From: Actinomycetota bacterium
GTDB taxonomy: Bacteria; Actinomycetota; Actinomycetes; Nanopelagicales; Nanopelagicaceae
Direction of reading: 5' to 3'
Length of the DNA: 64,000 bases
Assembly (NCBI GenBank): GCA_009726135.1
Contig: WLIQ01000001.1
Location: 29,056-93,055, forward strand
Part shown: in pieces, positions 54,336-64,000 of the stretch
Position numbering within the stretch: position 1 is the stretch's first letter
Layout: every line of letters starts with the position of its first letter
Notes under the pieces: generated by a model
The model's input: only the letters and a program-made list of their open reading frames with translations
Told to the model about the DNA's origin: nothing
Database searches by the model: none
Translations under genes and position numbers: made by a program

Positions 54336-55226
54336 ATGAGAGTTCCACAAAGAATTGCAATCAGTGGCTCATCGGGTCTTATTGGTAGCGCATTAGTTGG
54401 CCATTTAAAAAGTGAAGGTCATACAGTCCAGCGCCTTGTTCGCCGTACACCTATTGCCCCAGATGAAGTTCAATGGGATCCACAAACTGGTTACGTTGAC
54501 CTCAGCGCTCTTGAAGGCGTCGATGCAGTAATTCACTTAGCTGGAATTGGTGTTGGCGATAAACGGTGGACTAAAAAATATAAATCTGAAATTCTAAATT
54601 CTAGACTTTTGGGAACGACGGCAATCGCAAAGGCCGTAGCTCAATTAAAACCCCAAGTATTTATCTCAGCAAGTGCAATCGGTTGGTACGGCGAAAGCGG
54701 CAACCGAGCTGTAGTCGAAACTGATCGCGTTGGTGATGACTTTCTTGCGGCCGTGTGTCGCGAATGGGAAGCTGCCGCAGATTTGGCAGGAGACCTCCGA
54801 ACTGTAAAAATCCGAACAGGCTTAGTCCTAGATCCAACGGGTGGCGCCCTTGGGAAGATGTTGCCACTGTTTCGCTTAGGTTTTGGTGGAAAACTTGGCT
54901 CCGGTAAGCAATGGTGGTCGTGGATTACTTTGCATGACCAATTACGGGCAATAGATTTTGCACTAACCAATCCAATTTCAGGTCCCGTTAATTTAACTTC
55001 ACCTAATCCGATTACAAATCAAGAATTCACTTCCGCTCTAGCGCGCGCCCTACACCGTCCAGCGGTATTTCCAGCACCTGCAATTGCTCTAAAGATCGCA
55101 CTCGGTGGATTCTCTTCTGAAGTTCTTGGTTCTAAGAAAGTGATTCCTCGCGTGCTGCAAGAAGCAGGCTTTACTTGGGATTACCCACACATTACCGATG
55201 CTCTTAATCTCTTAGTTCAAGATTAA
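54336..55226 (+). CDS. TIGR01777 family NAD-dependent epimerase-like protein
   Basis: RIAISGSSGLIGSALVGHLKSEGH, SASAIGWYG, GLVLDPTGGALGKMLPLFRLGFGGKLGSG. Confidence 0.93.
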   Translation: MRVPQRIAISGSSGLIGSALVGHLKSEGHTVQRLVRRTPIAPDEVQWDPQTGYVDLSALEGVDAVIHLAGIGVGDKRWTKKYKSEILNSRLLGTTAIAKAVAQLKPQVFISASAIGWYGESGNRAVVETDRVGDDFLAAVCREWEAAADLAGDLRTVKIRTGLVLDPTGGALGKMLPLFRLGFGGKLGSGKQWWSWITLHDQLRAIDFALTNPISGPVNLTSPNPITNQEFTSALARALHRPAVFPAPAIALKIALGGFSSEVLGSKKVIPRVLQEAGFTWDYPHITDALNLLVQD

Positions 55227-56381
55227 TTGCGCGGCTAAAGCGCCACTAAAGAGAGCCCCTTGTTGTGATGGCACACTCCTGTGATCTCCAACAACGTAGA
55301 GATGTTCAGAAATTTTAGTTGGTTGGGTCAACTCTCTTCCCACGCTTTGCAATGGCAGCGCTGAAGGAATTTCATATTTAGCAATTAATTGCCATTCTCG
55401 AGTTTGTACTCCCCACATAATTGCCAAATGTCTACGAACTTCAGATTCAGTGATTCCTAGTGGTGTTGTTGTGGAAATTAGGTGCTTGTCAGAGGGTGCA
55501 TAGGCCGGTGAAATATCAGAGATAACAAGTGTGTTTATAACAGGGCCGCGATTCTGGCCATCGACGACAAGACGTCCCGAACCAGATGGGTTTAAATCAC
55601 TCGCGTGATACCAAGTAATACAACCACTCATTTGTGCAACATCAGCTAGTTCCAATAGTTGCGTAGCAGTAGTTGCATCAGTGGCTATAACTATGTCCTT
55701 GCCTTCTAACTGACCCGTCGAAGTTTCTACCGTATTTCCCACGATTCGTTCTGCGCGCACATTGAGTTGAAGATCATTAACTCGAGAAGCTAGAGCTTGC
55801 GAAAGTTGGCCCACACCGAACCTTGGGAGACCTGGTGCGCCATTCACAAATGAACGAATAACCATTTGGCCATAGGTCGCATCAATATGGTCTGGATCTG
55901 TTAAAAAGACTCCTTGTAAGAATGGTCGTAGCACCCGTTCATAGGTTGCCCCACAACCTGCTTTGCGCAAAGCTTGCTCAAGAGATTGTTCACCACTTAT
56001 CTTGGAGAAAATGAAGCGAGCAAAATTTATTTTCTCACTTAACGTTCCAGTACCACGGTGCAACGCTGAAAAAGGCGCGCTACGTGGATCTCCTAGCGCA
56101 ATTCGTTCATCTCCTAAGCAAACTTCAATCGTTCTTGGCGCTGGGATAAAATCAATTTCATCAATCACATCAAGTGCAACAAGGGCTGGATACTTTGAAT
56201 TAATAAGTTGAAAACCACGATCACAGATATATCCATCGATATGATCACTTGCTACCCGTCCCCCAGCCCGATCACTGGCCTCAATTACAGTTACAGAGCG
56301 TCCGGCATTTTGACAATGAATTGCTGCGCTTAGCCCAGCTAATCCAGCGCCAACAATTACAACATCGCTTTTCTTAGACAT
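55212..56381 (-). CDS. FAD-dependent amine oxidase/protoporphyrinogen oxidase-like oxidoreductase
   Basis: DVVIVGAGLAGLSAAIHCQNAGRSVTVIEASDRAGGRV. Confidence 0.85.
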   Translation of the reverse strand: MSKKSDVVIVGAGLAGLSAAIHCQNAGRSVTVIEASDRAGGRVASDHIDGYICDRGFQLINSKYPALVALDVIDEIDFIPAPRTIEVCLGDERIALGDPRSAPFSALHRGTGTLSEKINFARFIFSKISGEQSLEQALRKAGCGATYERVLRPFLQGVFLTDPDHIDATYGQMVIRSFVNGAPGLPRFGVGQLSQALASRVNDLQLNVRAERIVGNTVETSTGQLEGKDIVIATDATTATQLLELADVAQMSGCITWYHASDLNPSGSGRLVVDGQNRGPVINTLVISDISPAYAPSDKHLISTTTPLGITESEVRRHLAIMWGVQTREWQLIAKYEIPSALPLQSVGRELTQPTKISEHLYVVGDHRSVPSQQGALFSGALAAQLILN

Positions 56382-57384
56382 GCAGTGCGTTGTTTCTTGC
56401 CTCATCAATAATCTGGGCCACTAAAAGCGCATCGTCATTAGATACTGGCCAAGGATTTTTTCCAGCAAGAGCGCCGGCAACTAAAGTGTAGAAGGTGGCA
56501 TAGTTTCCATCTTCTCCAATAATCTCTTCTACTTCATCACCACGATGAATAAATGTTTTTGATTTAGTTGAAACACCCCATTTTCCCCCATGAGGAATTT
56601 TTCCTGCTCTCAGAAGTTCTTCTTGAGGATCCAAATCATTGATAACTAATGCACCTTTGCTGCCTAGAATTCGAATTCGTGGACCTGGCGCGCCCACAAC
56701 TGCACTTGCCGAAAGAATTGAAAGTACACCTGAACTGTGATGCAAAACTAATACGGCATCGTCATCGGCAGCCCCACGAATAGTACGAACTGTTGAGGTT
56801 ACCAATTCAGCTTTACCAAACCAATCAAGAGCAGTTGAGATTAAGTGGGGTTGTAAATCGAGCAGCTGTCCCCCACCATCTGCGGCGCTCATATTTTCAC
56901 GCCAAGAATCCCTATTTAATTCTGGGCGAAAACGCTCAAAACGTGAATCTAAGCGATGGATTGTGCCCAGAACGCCTGAAGCCAAAACTCTCTTTATTGT
57001 GAGTGCATCGCTGTCCCACCGACGATTGAAGAAAGTTGAGACTGGAACTTTCGCACGGTCACCGGCAGAAATAATTTCCTGAGTTTCGGCATACGTTCTT
57101 CCCATCGGCTTATCAATTACGACGGCTATGCCAGCATTAATTGCCGCAATAGCATGTTGAGCATGAACTATATTTGCTGAAGCAACAACTACTAGATCAA
57201 GTTCGTGAGCTACTAACTCTTCAATTGTAGGAACAACGTGAACATCGGGAAAATCTGTTTTCGCATGATTTGAACGTTCTGCATTGCCGGTAGCAATAGC
57301 TACAACTTCATATCCGCACCCCTTAAGAAGAGGTGCGTGGAAATATCGCCCTGCTAAACCATAACCAGCGATACCTACGCGCAT
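56374..57384 (-). CDS. Gfo/Idh/MocA family oxidoreductase
   Basis: RVGIAGYGLAGRYFHAPLLKGCGYEVVAIAT, VVIDKPMGRTYAE. Confidence 0.93.
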   Translation of the reverse strand: MRVGIAGYGLAGRYFHAPLLKGCGYEVVAIATGNAERSNHAKTDFPDVHVVPTIEELVAHELDLVVVASANIVHAQHAIAAINAGIAVVIDKPMGRTYAETQEIISAGDRAKVPVSTFFNRRWDSDALTIKRVLASGVLGTIHRLDSRFERFRPELNRDSWRENMSAADGGGQLLDLQPHLISTALDWFGKAELVTSTVRTIRGAADDDAVLVLHHSSGVLSILSASAVVGAPGPRIRILGSKGALVINDLDPQEELLRAGKIPHGGKWGVSTKSKTFIHRGDEVEEIIGEDGNYATFYTLVAGALAGKNPWPVSNDDALLVAQIIDEARNNALHV

Positions 57385-59531
57385 TAGTTCTTTATATCTT
57401 CACGCGAAAGCTTTGAAGGCCACCAAATCTTCGGGCCGATTTCATGAACTAAGGCAGGTACCAAGATTGAGCGAACCACGATCGTGTCTAAAAGAACACC
57501 AAAGGCCACAGCAAAACCTAGCTCTGCAAGGGGTACCAGAGGTAGCAGACCAAGAACAGCAAAGGTTGCAGCAAGAACGACTCCGGCTGAAGTGATCACA
57601 GCTCCCGTGACAGTCACACCTTTAATGATTCCCGCCCGTGTACCGATTTTTCCACTTTCCTCACGTACGCGTGTCATTAGGAATATGTTGTAATCAATTC
57701 CAAGTGCGACTAAGAATATGAATGCAAAGAGTGGGAATGAGTTATCCCCGCCAGCAAAGCCAAATACGTGATTGAAGACAAGTGCGCACACACCAAGGGT
57801 TGCAAAGTATGAAAGCAAGACTGTTCCAAGAAGTACTACAGCGCTGAGAATGCTGCGAAGGAGTAGACCAAGGATTAACGTTATGACAAGCAAAATAATT
57901 GGAATAATTGTGCGATTATCCCGAGTATTTGCTGTGCGCACATCAAAATACACAGCACTCGTTCCTCCAACTAGAGAACTAGCATCGACTGCGTGAGCTA
58001 ATTCGCGAATTTTAGGAATATCGTTTCCAGCTTCAACGCTATCTGGTGCTTTATCCAAAATAACATTCAAAATCGTTTTTCCGCCAACGACTTTGAACTC
58101 TTGAGTCACGGGGTCAACCAAGGGAACAATATCGGCTACACCTGGGGCTGATTTTACAGCTTCACGCATTGCTTCCATTTTATCGAAAGCTACAACAATT
58201 TGAGTAGGATCGCCTTCGCCACCAGGAAAATGAGTTGTGAGAAGTTTTTGACCAACTACAGATTCTGGCTTTCCCGTAAACGTATCAATCGTTCCAATTC
58301 CATCGGCTTTAAGTGTCGTTGAAGCAAAGGCAAAAAGAAGTAACACTGAACCTGTCACTATCCACGCCTTTCGAGGATTGCGGCCGATTGAATTAGCGAC
58401 TTTGGACCAAGGTCCACTCATCACATGATCATCACCATCAAATAATGGGCGGCGTGGCCAGAAAATCCAGCGTCCAAAAATCAATAGAAGTGCCGGTAGT
58501 AAAGTCAGAATCGTGATCATTGAACACACAATCCCAATCGCACCGATTGGGCCTAGACCAGCAGTATTTGTTAACTGGCTAAAAAGTAAAATCAGAAGTG
58601 ATATTGAAACCGTCGAGCCTGAAGCCACGATTGGTTCCCACACACCTTTGTATGCACTCTTCATCGCATCAAAACGATTTGCATGCAAATGAAGTTCTTC
58701 GCGATAACGGGCAATAAGTAGCAGTGCGTAATCAGTTGCTGCACCAATTACTAATACTGACAAAATTCCTTGGGATTGACCATCAACATCGATAATATTA
58801 TTCTTCGCAAGTAAATAAACAATTCCACCTGCAGTACTCAGCGCAAACAATGCAGATATCAGCGGGATTATCCACAAAACAGGTGATCGGTAAACCAGAA
58901 TCAAAATCAATGCAACTACTCCGAAAGTTGTGAGCAACAACGACGAATCTAATGTGCCAAAAGCACCAAAGAGATCGCCCAATAATCCGCCGGGACCTGT
59001 AACGTAAGGAGTAAGCCCATTAGCTGCTGCAACTGGTTTTATGTCTGCTCTCAGGGCGGCAACAACTGCCGGTAAGACAGGTTTGTCATTGGATAAAGTT
59101 TTCGCAAGTGAATTTCCATCCAGTGGAATATTTGCCAAGATCGCCATGTAGTCATTGGAGGGAAATACACTTATTTTCGAGCCAGGTGCTAAGAAATCTG
59201 AAATCTTAGATGAGGTTCCTTCTAAAGTTAAGTCACCAACGTTTGCCAAATGCGCATTGACCGCAGCAAAAGTTTCGGGTGTTGTTTTGCCTTCAAACAA
59301 AATCAATGTTGGAAAATTGAAACTATCTTTACCTGAAAACTTCGCAATTTCATCTGCAGCCTTGGTCGCTTCGGCTCCCTTAGGCAAGAAGGAAGAGTTG
59401 TTGTTCTCTTGAACTGATGAAAGTTTGCCAAATAGCGGCCCAAGCACGCCTGTGATTCCAAACCAGGCAAATACGACTAAGAATGCGATTGCTAAAGGCT
59501 TTCGGGATTTTTGAATTGACTGCGTAGACAT
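57384..59531 (-). CDS. MMPL family transporter
   Basis: 715 aa RND-type; VLVIGAATDYALLLIARYREEL and VALGIDYNIFLMTRVREE. Confidence 0.94.
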   Translation of the reverse strand: MSTQSIQKSRKPLAIAFLVVFAWFGITGVLGPLFGKLSSVQENNNSSFLPKGAEATKAADEIAKFSGKDSFNFPTLILFEGKTTPETFAAVNAHLANVGDLTLEGTSSKISDFLAPGSKISVFPSNDYMAILANIPLDGNSLAKTLSNDKPVLPAVVAALRADIKPVAAANGLTPYVTGPGGLLGDLFGAFGTLDSSLLLTTFGVVALILILVYRSPVLWIIPLISALFALSTAGGIVYLLAKNNIIDVDGQSQGILSVLVIGAATDYALLLIARYREELHLHANRFDAMKSAYKGVWEPIVASGSTVSISLLILLFSQLTNTAGLGPIGAIGIVCSMITILTLLPALLLIFGRWIFWPRRPLFDGDDHVMSGPWSKVANSIGRNPRKAWIVTGSVLLLFAFASTTLKADGIGTIDTFTGKPESVVGQKLLTTHFPGGEGDPTQIVVAFDKMEAMREAVKSAPGVADIVPLVDPVTQEFKVVGGKTILNVILDKAPDSVEAGNDIPKIRELAHAVDASSLVGGTSAVYFDVRTANTRDNRTIIPIILLVITLILGLLLRSILSAVVLLGTVLLSYFATLGVCALVFNHVFGFAGGDNSFPLFAFIFLVALGIDYNIFLMTRVREESGKIGTRAGIIKGVTVTGAVITSAGVVLAATFAVLGLLPLVPLAELGFAVAFGVLLDTIVVRSILVPALVHEIGPKIWWPSKLSREDIKN

Positions 59532-59605
59532 TGTGAAGGAGGCCTTTCCTGGGTCTCAACTAGCTCCAATTGGTACGGAGGCAAGCCTACCTTTAGGCTA
59601 GCGAT

Positions 59606-60262
59606 GTGCCCGTCGTAACCCCACCTAGCCAGAGTGAAATTGCTCTAACTCGCCACGGACTTATTGATTATGAAAAAGCCTTGCAAGTGCAGCGAACTAT
59701 TCATTCCGAAGTAGCAGATGGAATCCGACCAAATACCTTGCTCTTACTTGAACATCCTTCAGTTTATACCGCTGGTCGTCGAACTTTAGATTCAGAAAAA
59801 CCTCAGGATGGAACGCCAGTGATCAATGTAGATCGAGGTGGAAAAATTACATGGCATGGCCCAGGGCAGTTAGTTGGCTATCCAATTGTGAAATTGGCAC
59901 AACCACATGAACTTGTTGGTTTTGTCCGCGAAATTGAACGTGGCCTGATTAATGTCTGTGAGGATTTAGGAATTAGCGCAACATGTGTTTCTGGTCGTTC
60001 TGGTGTGTGGGTCCGCGATCAAAATGGTGATCGCAAAATAGCTGCGATCGGAATTCGTGTGGCCAAAGGCGTAACAATGCATGGTTTCGCCCTCAATGTC
60101 TGCCCTGACTTAACGGCCTTTAACCAAATAATTCCATGCGGAATTAGCGATGCCGAAGTCACTTCTATTTCAAAAGAGCTGGGTAGAGACGTTACAATTG
60201 ACGAAGTATCTTCTCTGGTAGAACGACACATCTTTGAATCATTAAAGAAGGTGAGCGCATGA
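59606..60262 (+). CDS. lipB: lipoyl(octanoyl) transferase
   Basis: [45 protein letters not shown]. Confidence 0.95.
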   Translation: MPVVTPPSQSEIALTRHGLIDYEKALQVQRTIHSEVADGIRPNTLLLLEHPSVYTAGRRTLDSEKPQDGTPVINVDRGGKITWHGPGQLVGYPIVKLAQPHELVGFVREIERGLINVCEDLGISATCVSGRSGVWVRDQNGDRKIAAIGIRVAKGVTMHGFALNVCPDLTAFNQIIPCGISDAEVTSISKELGRDVTIDEVSSLVERHIFESLKKVSA

Positions 60263-61191
60263 CTCTGGCCCCTGAAGGTCGTAAATTAATTCGTATTGAA
60301 GCGCGCAATGCCCTAACGCCAATTGAGCGCAAACCCGAATGGATTAAAACCAAAGCCCACATGGGTCCTGAGTACACACGGCTACAGACTTTGGTTAAAT
60401 CTGAAGGCCTACATACCGTTTGCCAAGAAGCGGCATGTCCGAATATTTTTGAATGTTGGGAAGATAAAGAAGCTACATTTTTGATCGGTGGAGATAAATG
60501 CACACGTCGTTGCGATTTCTGCAACATCGATACCGGTAAGCCAGATGCCCTAGATCGTGAAGAACCACGCAAGGTTGCTGAATCTGTTAAAGCAATGGGT
60601 CTTAAATATGCAACCATCACTGGCGTTACTCGCGATGACCTGCCCGATGAAGGTGCTTGGCTTTATGCCGAAACAATTCGTAAAGTACATGAACTAAATC
60701 CTGGTACTGGCGTGGAGATGTTGGCACCTGATTTCCATGCAAAGGCGCACCTTCTCAACGAAATTTTTGAAACTCGTCCAGAAGTCTTCGCTCATAACTT
60801 GGAGACAGTCCCCCGAATTTTCAAGCAAATTCGTCCAGCTTTTACTTATGAAAAATCGCTCATGGTTATATCTATGGCCCGTGATTTCGGCTTGATTACT
60901 AAATCAAATTTAATTCTTGGCTTAGGTGAAACTCGTGAGGAAGTTTCCCAAGCACTTCTAGATCTTCATGCTGCCGGTTGTGACTTAATTACGATAACGC
61001 AGTATTTGCGGCCAACTAATCGCCATCACCCCGTTGAACGTTGGGTTAAACCAGAAGAGTTTGTTGAACTTTCTAAAGAGGCGACCGAGATTGGTTTCCT
61101 TGGGGTAATGAGTGGGCCACTTGTGCGCTCAAGCTATCGTGCAGGTCGTCTTTATAAGCAGGCAACGGATGCGAAGGCAGCTCGTGGCTGA
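60259..61191 (+). CDS. lipA: lipoyl synthase
   Basis: [29 protein letters not shown]. Confidence 0.97.
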   Translation: MTLAPEGRKLIRIEARNALTPIERKPEWIKTKAHMGPEYTRLQTLVKSEGLHTVCQEAACPNIFECWEDKEATFLIGGDKCTRRCDFCNIDTGKPDALDREEPRKVAESVKAMGLKYATITGVTRDDLPDEGAWLYAETIRKVHELNPGTGVEMLAPDFHAKAHLLNEIFETRPEVFAHNLETVPRIFKQIRPAFTYEKSLMVISMARDFGLITKSNLILGLGETREEVSQALLDLHAAGCDLITITQYLRPTNRHHPVERWVKPEEFVELSKEATEIGFLGVMSGPLVRSSYRAGRLYKQATDAKAARG

Positions 61192-61882
61192 TCTTGTCTA
61201 TCCCCCGGTAATTGCTGCAATAAAAACTTTTTGGAAAATTCTTGGACTTCAATTTGATTTTAAAGGTGAAGAAAACATCCCGAGAAAAAATGGAGCAATT
61301 CTTGCGATCAACCATGTGAGCTATTTAGATTTTGCAATCACGGGAACCGCCGCCTTGCCTGCCGGGCGGTACGTGCGCTTTATGGCTAAGAAAGAAATAT
61401 TTGAAAATAAGTTAGCTGGTCCATTAATGCGCGGCATGCATCACATTAGTGTCGATCGCAGTAGTGGCTCTGCTTCATTTGTTGCGGCCCTACGCGCACT
61501 CAAGGCTGGTGAGATCATTGGCATCTTTCCGGAAGGCACCACCTCAACTTCATTTGAGATTAAAGAGCTCAAATCCGGAGCTGTTAGATTAGCGATCGGA
61601 TCCGGAGTACCGATTATTCCTACGATTATTTGGGGCAGTCAGAGAATTTGGACAAAGGGAGTTAAGCGAAACCTTAAGCACAATAAATTCCCTGTGGCTG
61701 TGGTATTCGGTCAGCCAATCTATTACGAACGCGGAGCAGACGTTGAACATGCCGAACTGCATTTGCGTGAAACATTGCTAACCATGTTGCGCCAGGTTCA
61801 AGAAAACTACCCTGATAGCCATGTGGGTCAACGTTGGGCACCGGCTCGCCTTGGTGGAACTGCCCCTGCACCACTAAACTAA
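61184..61882 (+). CDS. 1-acyl-sn-glycerol-3-phosphate acyltransferase (PlsC family)
   Basis: [24 protein letters not shown] start overlapping lipA by 8 bp. Confidence 0.88.
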   Translation: MADLVYPPVIAAIKTFWKILGLQFDFKGEENIPRKNGAILAINHVSYLDFAITGTAALPAGRYVRFMAKKEIFENKLAGPLMRGMHHISVDRSSGSASFVAALRALKAGEIIGIFPEGTTSTSFEIKELKSGAVRLAIGSGVPIIPTIIWGSQRIWTKGVKRNLKHNKFPVAVVFGQPIYYERGADVEHAELHLRETLLTMLRQVQENYPDSHVGQRWAPARLGGTAPAPLN

Positions 61883-61886
61883 ATAC

Positions 61887-62564
61887 ATGTTTAAGAGAAA
61901 AGCCAAAGAAAAGAAGATTAAGACCCCTCGTTTTCAAACCTTCCGCGATGCATACGCGGTCACAAAGCAAGTAAAACCTTGGATTGGCATAGCTCTCGTC
62001 GCAATCTTTCTTGTAACGCTTTCAATAGGAATCGGTATTGGGATCGCGGTTGGTCATCCAGTTTATCTAGGTTTCATTTTCACCCCTCTTTCTTTTCTAG
62101 CCACGCTTCTCGTCTTTACTCGCATTGCAGGCCGCGCTGCTTACTCTTCTATTGAAGGACAGATTGGTGCTGGCGCAAGTGTTTTAATGGCTATCCGCAA
62201 AGGGTGGACGACAACTCCAGCGGTTGCGGTTTCACGTAATCAAGACATGGTTCATCGCAGCGTCGGTCGTGCAGGAATAGTTCTTACAGGAGAAGGTTCA
62301 CCCAATACTGTTCGCCAACTTTTACAGGATGAGCACAAGAAAACCGAGCGCTTTGCTCCTGGAGTCCCAGTAATTGAAGTAATCGTCGGTGATAGCGAAG
62401 GTCAAGTTTCACTACGTAAACTACAAAAGCATTTGCAAAAACAACCTAAAAAATTAACCGCCCATCAAATGCGTGAAGTTCGTGCCCGTCTAAAGGCCGT
62501 TGGTGGTTTATCTATGCCAATTCCAAAAGGCCCTATGCCGACTCGTGCGCCAAAAATTCGCTAA
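61887..62564 (+). CDS. DUF4191 membrane protein
   Basis: two TM helices, synteny between lipA and glnA. Confidence 0.8.
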   Translation: MFKRKAKEKKIKTPRFQTFRDAYAVTKQVKPWIGIALVAIFLVTLSIGIGIGIAVGHPVYLGFIFTPLSFLATLLVFTRIAGRAAYSSIEGQIGAGASVLMAIRKGWTTTPAVAVSRNQDMVHRSVGRAGIVLTGEGSPNTVRQLLQDEHKKTERFAPGVPVIEVIVGDSEGQVSLRKLQKHLQKQPKKLTAHQMREVRARLKAVGGLSMPIPKGPMPTRAPKIR

Positions 62565-62573
62565 TACATCTTT

Positions 62574-63299
62574 TTAAAGAATTGAAAGAGTAATTCTTTC
62601 ACCATTGTGTAGTTGCTGATCTGGAAGCCCTTTCAAAACGTGCACTGTTGCCTCACCGATAACCACCCAATCAGAATCTCCCGATCTCTTAACTATTGCC
62701 GTTAACTCATCAACACCAATCAGGATTGAATTATCAGGAACATGCAGTAAAACCTTTGCAGCACTCTCTGGAATCCACTTGAAAAACTTGTTAAAATGTG
62801 GAATTACACGAATCTCTGGGAGCAGATTTAATCCAGAGGTTGCTGTTTTTTTCAGTAAGCGAAAATTCGGAATATGCGCGCTTAAAACCATTGCGCCAGC
62901 GCTACATCCAGCAAGTGATCCCCCTGTTTTCCAATTCTCGACTATCGCTTCCCACACGGGCGTATCACTTAAAACCTGCGCTAGATGGTGTGGGTCTCCC
63001 CCGGACATATACATCAGAGCACTGTTTGCAATTGCTTCCACAAATTCTTGATTAAATGCATCCTCGCGTGTATAAATTGGAAGGTAATCTGCTTGCACTC
63101 CAATTGCGCTAGCTTGTTTGTGGCCTAACTCTTTCCAGTATGCCAAGCTTTGATTACTCTCACGACCGGCTGCTGTTGGGATTTGTATGTACCTAGCCTC
63201 TTTCCCATTCTTTACGCCATCTTGAACAAGTGAATTCTCAAACTCGGTCATGGCAGGCAGGTATTCGCCTGAACCAACTAACGCTAATGAACCAACCAT
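62574..63299 (-). CDS. peptidase S51/cyanophycinase-like class I amidotransferase-fold protein
   Basis: SGGDPHHLAQVL and AGCSAGAMVL nucleophile elbow. Confidence 0.8.
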   Translation of the reverse strand: MVGSLALVGSGEYLPAMTEFENSLVQDGVKNGKEARYIQIPTAAGRESNQSLAYWKELGHKQASAIGVQADYLPIYTREDAFNQEFVEAIANSALMYMSGGDPHHLAQVLSDTPVWEAIVENWKTGGSLAGCSAGAMVLSAHIPNFRLLKKTATSGLNLLPEIRVIPHFNKFFKWIPESAAKVLLHVPDNSILIGVDELTAIVKRSGDSDWVVIGEATVHVLKGLPDQQLHNGERITLSIL

Positions 63300-63344
63300 T
63301 TGGCAAGTGTAAGCGCTCTTAACTTTATTAAGATTAAAGTTGAG

Positions 63345-63716
63345 CTAACTTCTTGTTAGTACTGATCCGCTTAATCGCTCATGAATTCCCCGACCATTTT
63401 CGTCAAAGGTAACTGCAGTCACGACTAGAACCAAAAGCGCAGTTCGAATAAACGCCTGACGAGCAGAGATTGCTCCCCCATCTTCAAATCGAACAACCTT
63501 CATTCCAAATAGACGGTGTCCCAAAGTTGCCCCTTGCAAGGCGGTCAGAATCCACACTTCTGCAAAAAACAGCGCAAGAACATAGAGGGAACTATTGGGG
63601 CTCATCTGACCAATGCCGCCACTAAAAGCTGCGACGATGGCATAGCAAGCTAGCCAATCAAGGGCCAGAGCCCCCATGCGGCGACCATATGTGGTTCGAA
63701 TGAATGGATAGCTCAT
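63345..63716 (-). CDS. RDD family membrane protein
   Basis: RRMGALALDWLACYAIV, GATLGHRLFGMKVVRFEDG. Confidence 0.85.
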   Translation of the reverse strand: MSYPFIRTTYGRRMGALALDWLACYAIVAAFSGGIGQMSPNSSLYVLALFFAEVWILTALQGATLGHRLFGMKVVRFEDGGAISARQAFIRTALLVLVVTAVTFDENGRGIHERLSGSVLTRS

Positions 63717-63724
63717 GGGCCCAA

Positions 63725-63773
63725 GCCTAACGCCCTTTAAATTCTTAACATGGATGTAACAGGGCGGTTAGGC
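63725..63773. repeat. imperfect inverted repeat upstream of glnA
   Basis: GCCTAACGCCCT ... AGGGCG(G)TTAGGC, 12-bp arms with one bulge. Confidence 0.8.
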
Positions 63774-63880
63774 CAATTTGCCATTAGCGACTTATTCTTG
63801 GGCCACGAAGCAGAGGGCTCAAAGTCGAGGATATCTGCGCTGATACACATATAAACGTATCAATGTGAATTGGGAGAAGC

Positions 63881-64000
63881 ATGTTTAAGAACTCTGCAGA
63901 AATTTTTGCATATATTAAGAAGGAAGACATAAAGCTAGTTGATGTTCGCTTTACTGATCTTCCAGGTATTCAGCACCACTTTAACGTTCCAGTTGAATCA
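63881..64000 (+). CDS. glnA: glutamine synthetase type I (5' end, truncated by window)
   Basis: MFKNSAEIFAYIKKEDIKLVDVRFTDLPGIQHHFNVPVES. Confidence 0.95.
   Translation, partial: MFKNSAEIFAYIKKEDIKLVDVRFTDLPGIQHHFNVPVES

Noticed and set aside
59584-59599. AGCCT-N6-AGGCT upstream of lipB as an IdeR/DtxR iron box
   Set aside because: Only 5-bp arms and it does not fit the TTAGGTTAGSCTAACCTAA consensus well enough.
62576-62599. AAAGAATT-N8-AATTCTTT hairpin at the DUF4191/S51 convergent junction as a bidirectional terminator
   Set aside because: Very AT-rich stem, overlaps the S51 3' coding end and lacks a clear U-tract on either side.
1-64000. Mobile element, prophage, CRISPR array or rhodopsin locus
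   Set aside because: Read through the ORFs for transposases, integrases, Cas proteins, phage proteins and rhodopsin retinal-Lys motifs; none recognised.

Overview
The window looks like a contiguous chromosomal segment of a streamlined, moderately low-GC actinobacterium. Gene order and protein character suggest the freshwater Nanopelagicales/acI type; this is inference from memory, with no database search. About 66 CDS are packed with very short spacers. The backbone follows familiar actinobacterial order: ruvX-alaS-DUF948-aspS-hisS-MBL-DUF349/relA-secF-secD-ruvBAC-yebC-pdxT-pdxS, then pimA-acyltransferase-pgsA-HIT-thrS, pabC/pabB, trpD, ctaE-qcrCAB, ctaF-ctaD-ctaC, PfkB kinase, erpA-like, gcvT, pepA, lpd, E2, lipB, lipA, DUF4191, RDD, glnA. 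There are three tRNAs (Gly-GCC, Cys-GCA, Val-GAC) and one cobalamin riboswitch ahead of a four-gene ECF-type operon. I saw no CRISPR array, transposon, prophage or rRNA. The observations I rate highest are: (i) the B12-riboswitch operon encoding a small secreted Cys-containing protein plus an ECF transporter; (ii) a truncated EF-G2-like G-domain protein with its GTPase motifs lost, between pgsA and the HIT gene; (iii) an NRAMP-family transporter with altered metal-site motifs, translationally coupled to a PRC-barrel/MgtE_N/CBS protein; (iv) nine convergent gene pairs with at most 9 bp between stops, four sharing a 4-bp stop overlap; and (v) several unexplained perfect inverted repeats at gene starts (31216-31230, 7336-7350, 17980-17995, 63841-63862). 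Some start codons were adjusted from the ORF track by eye.
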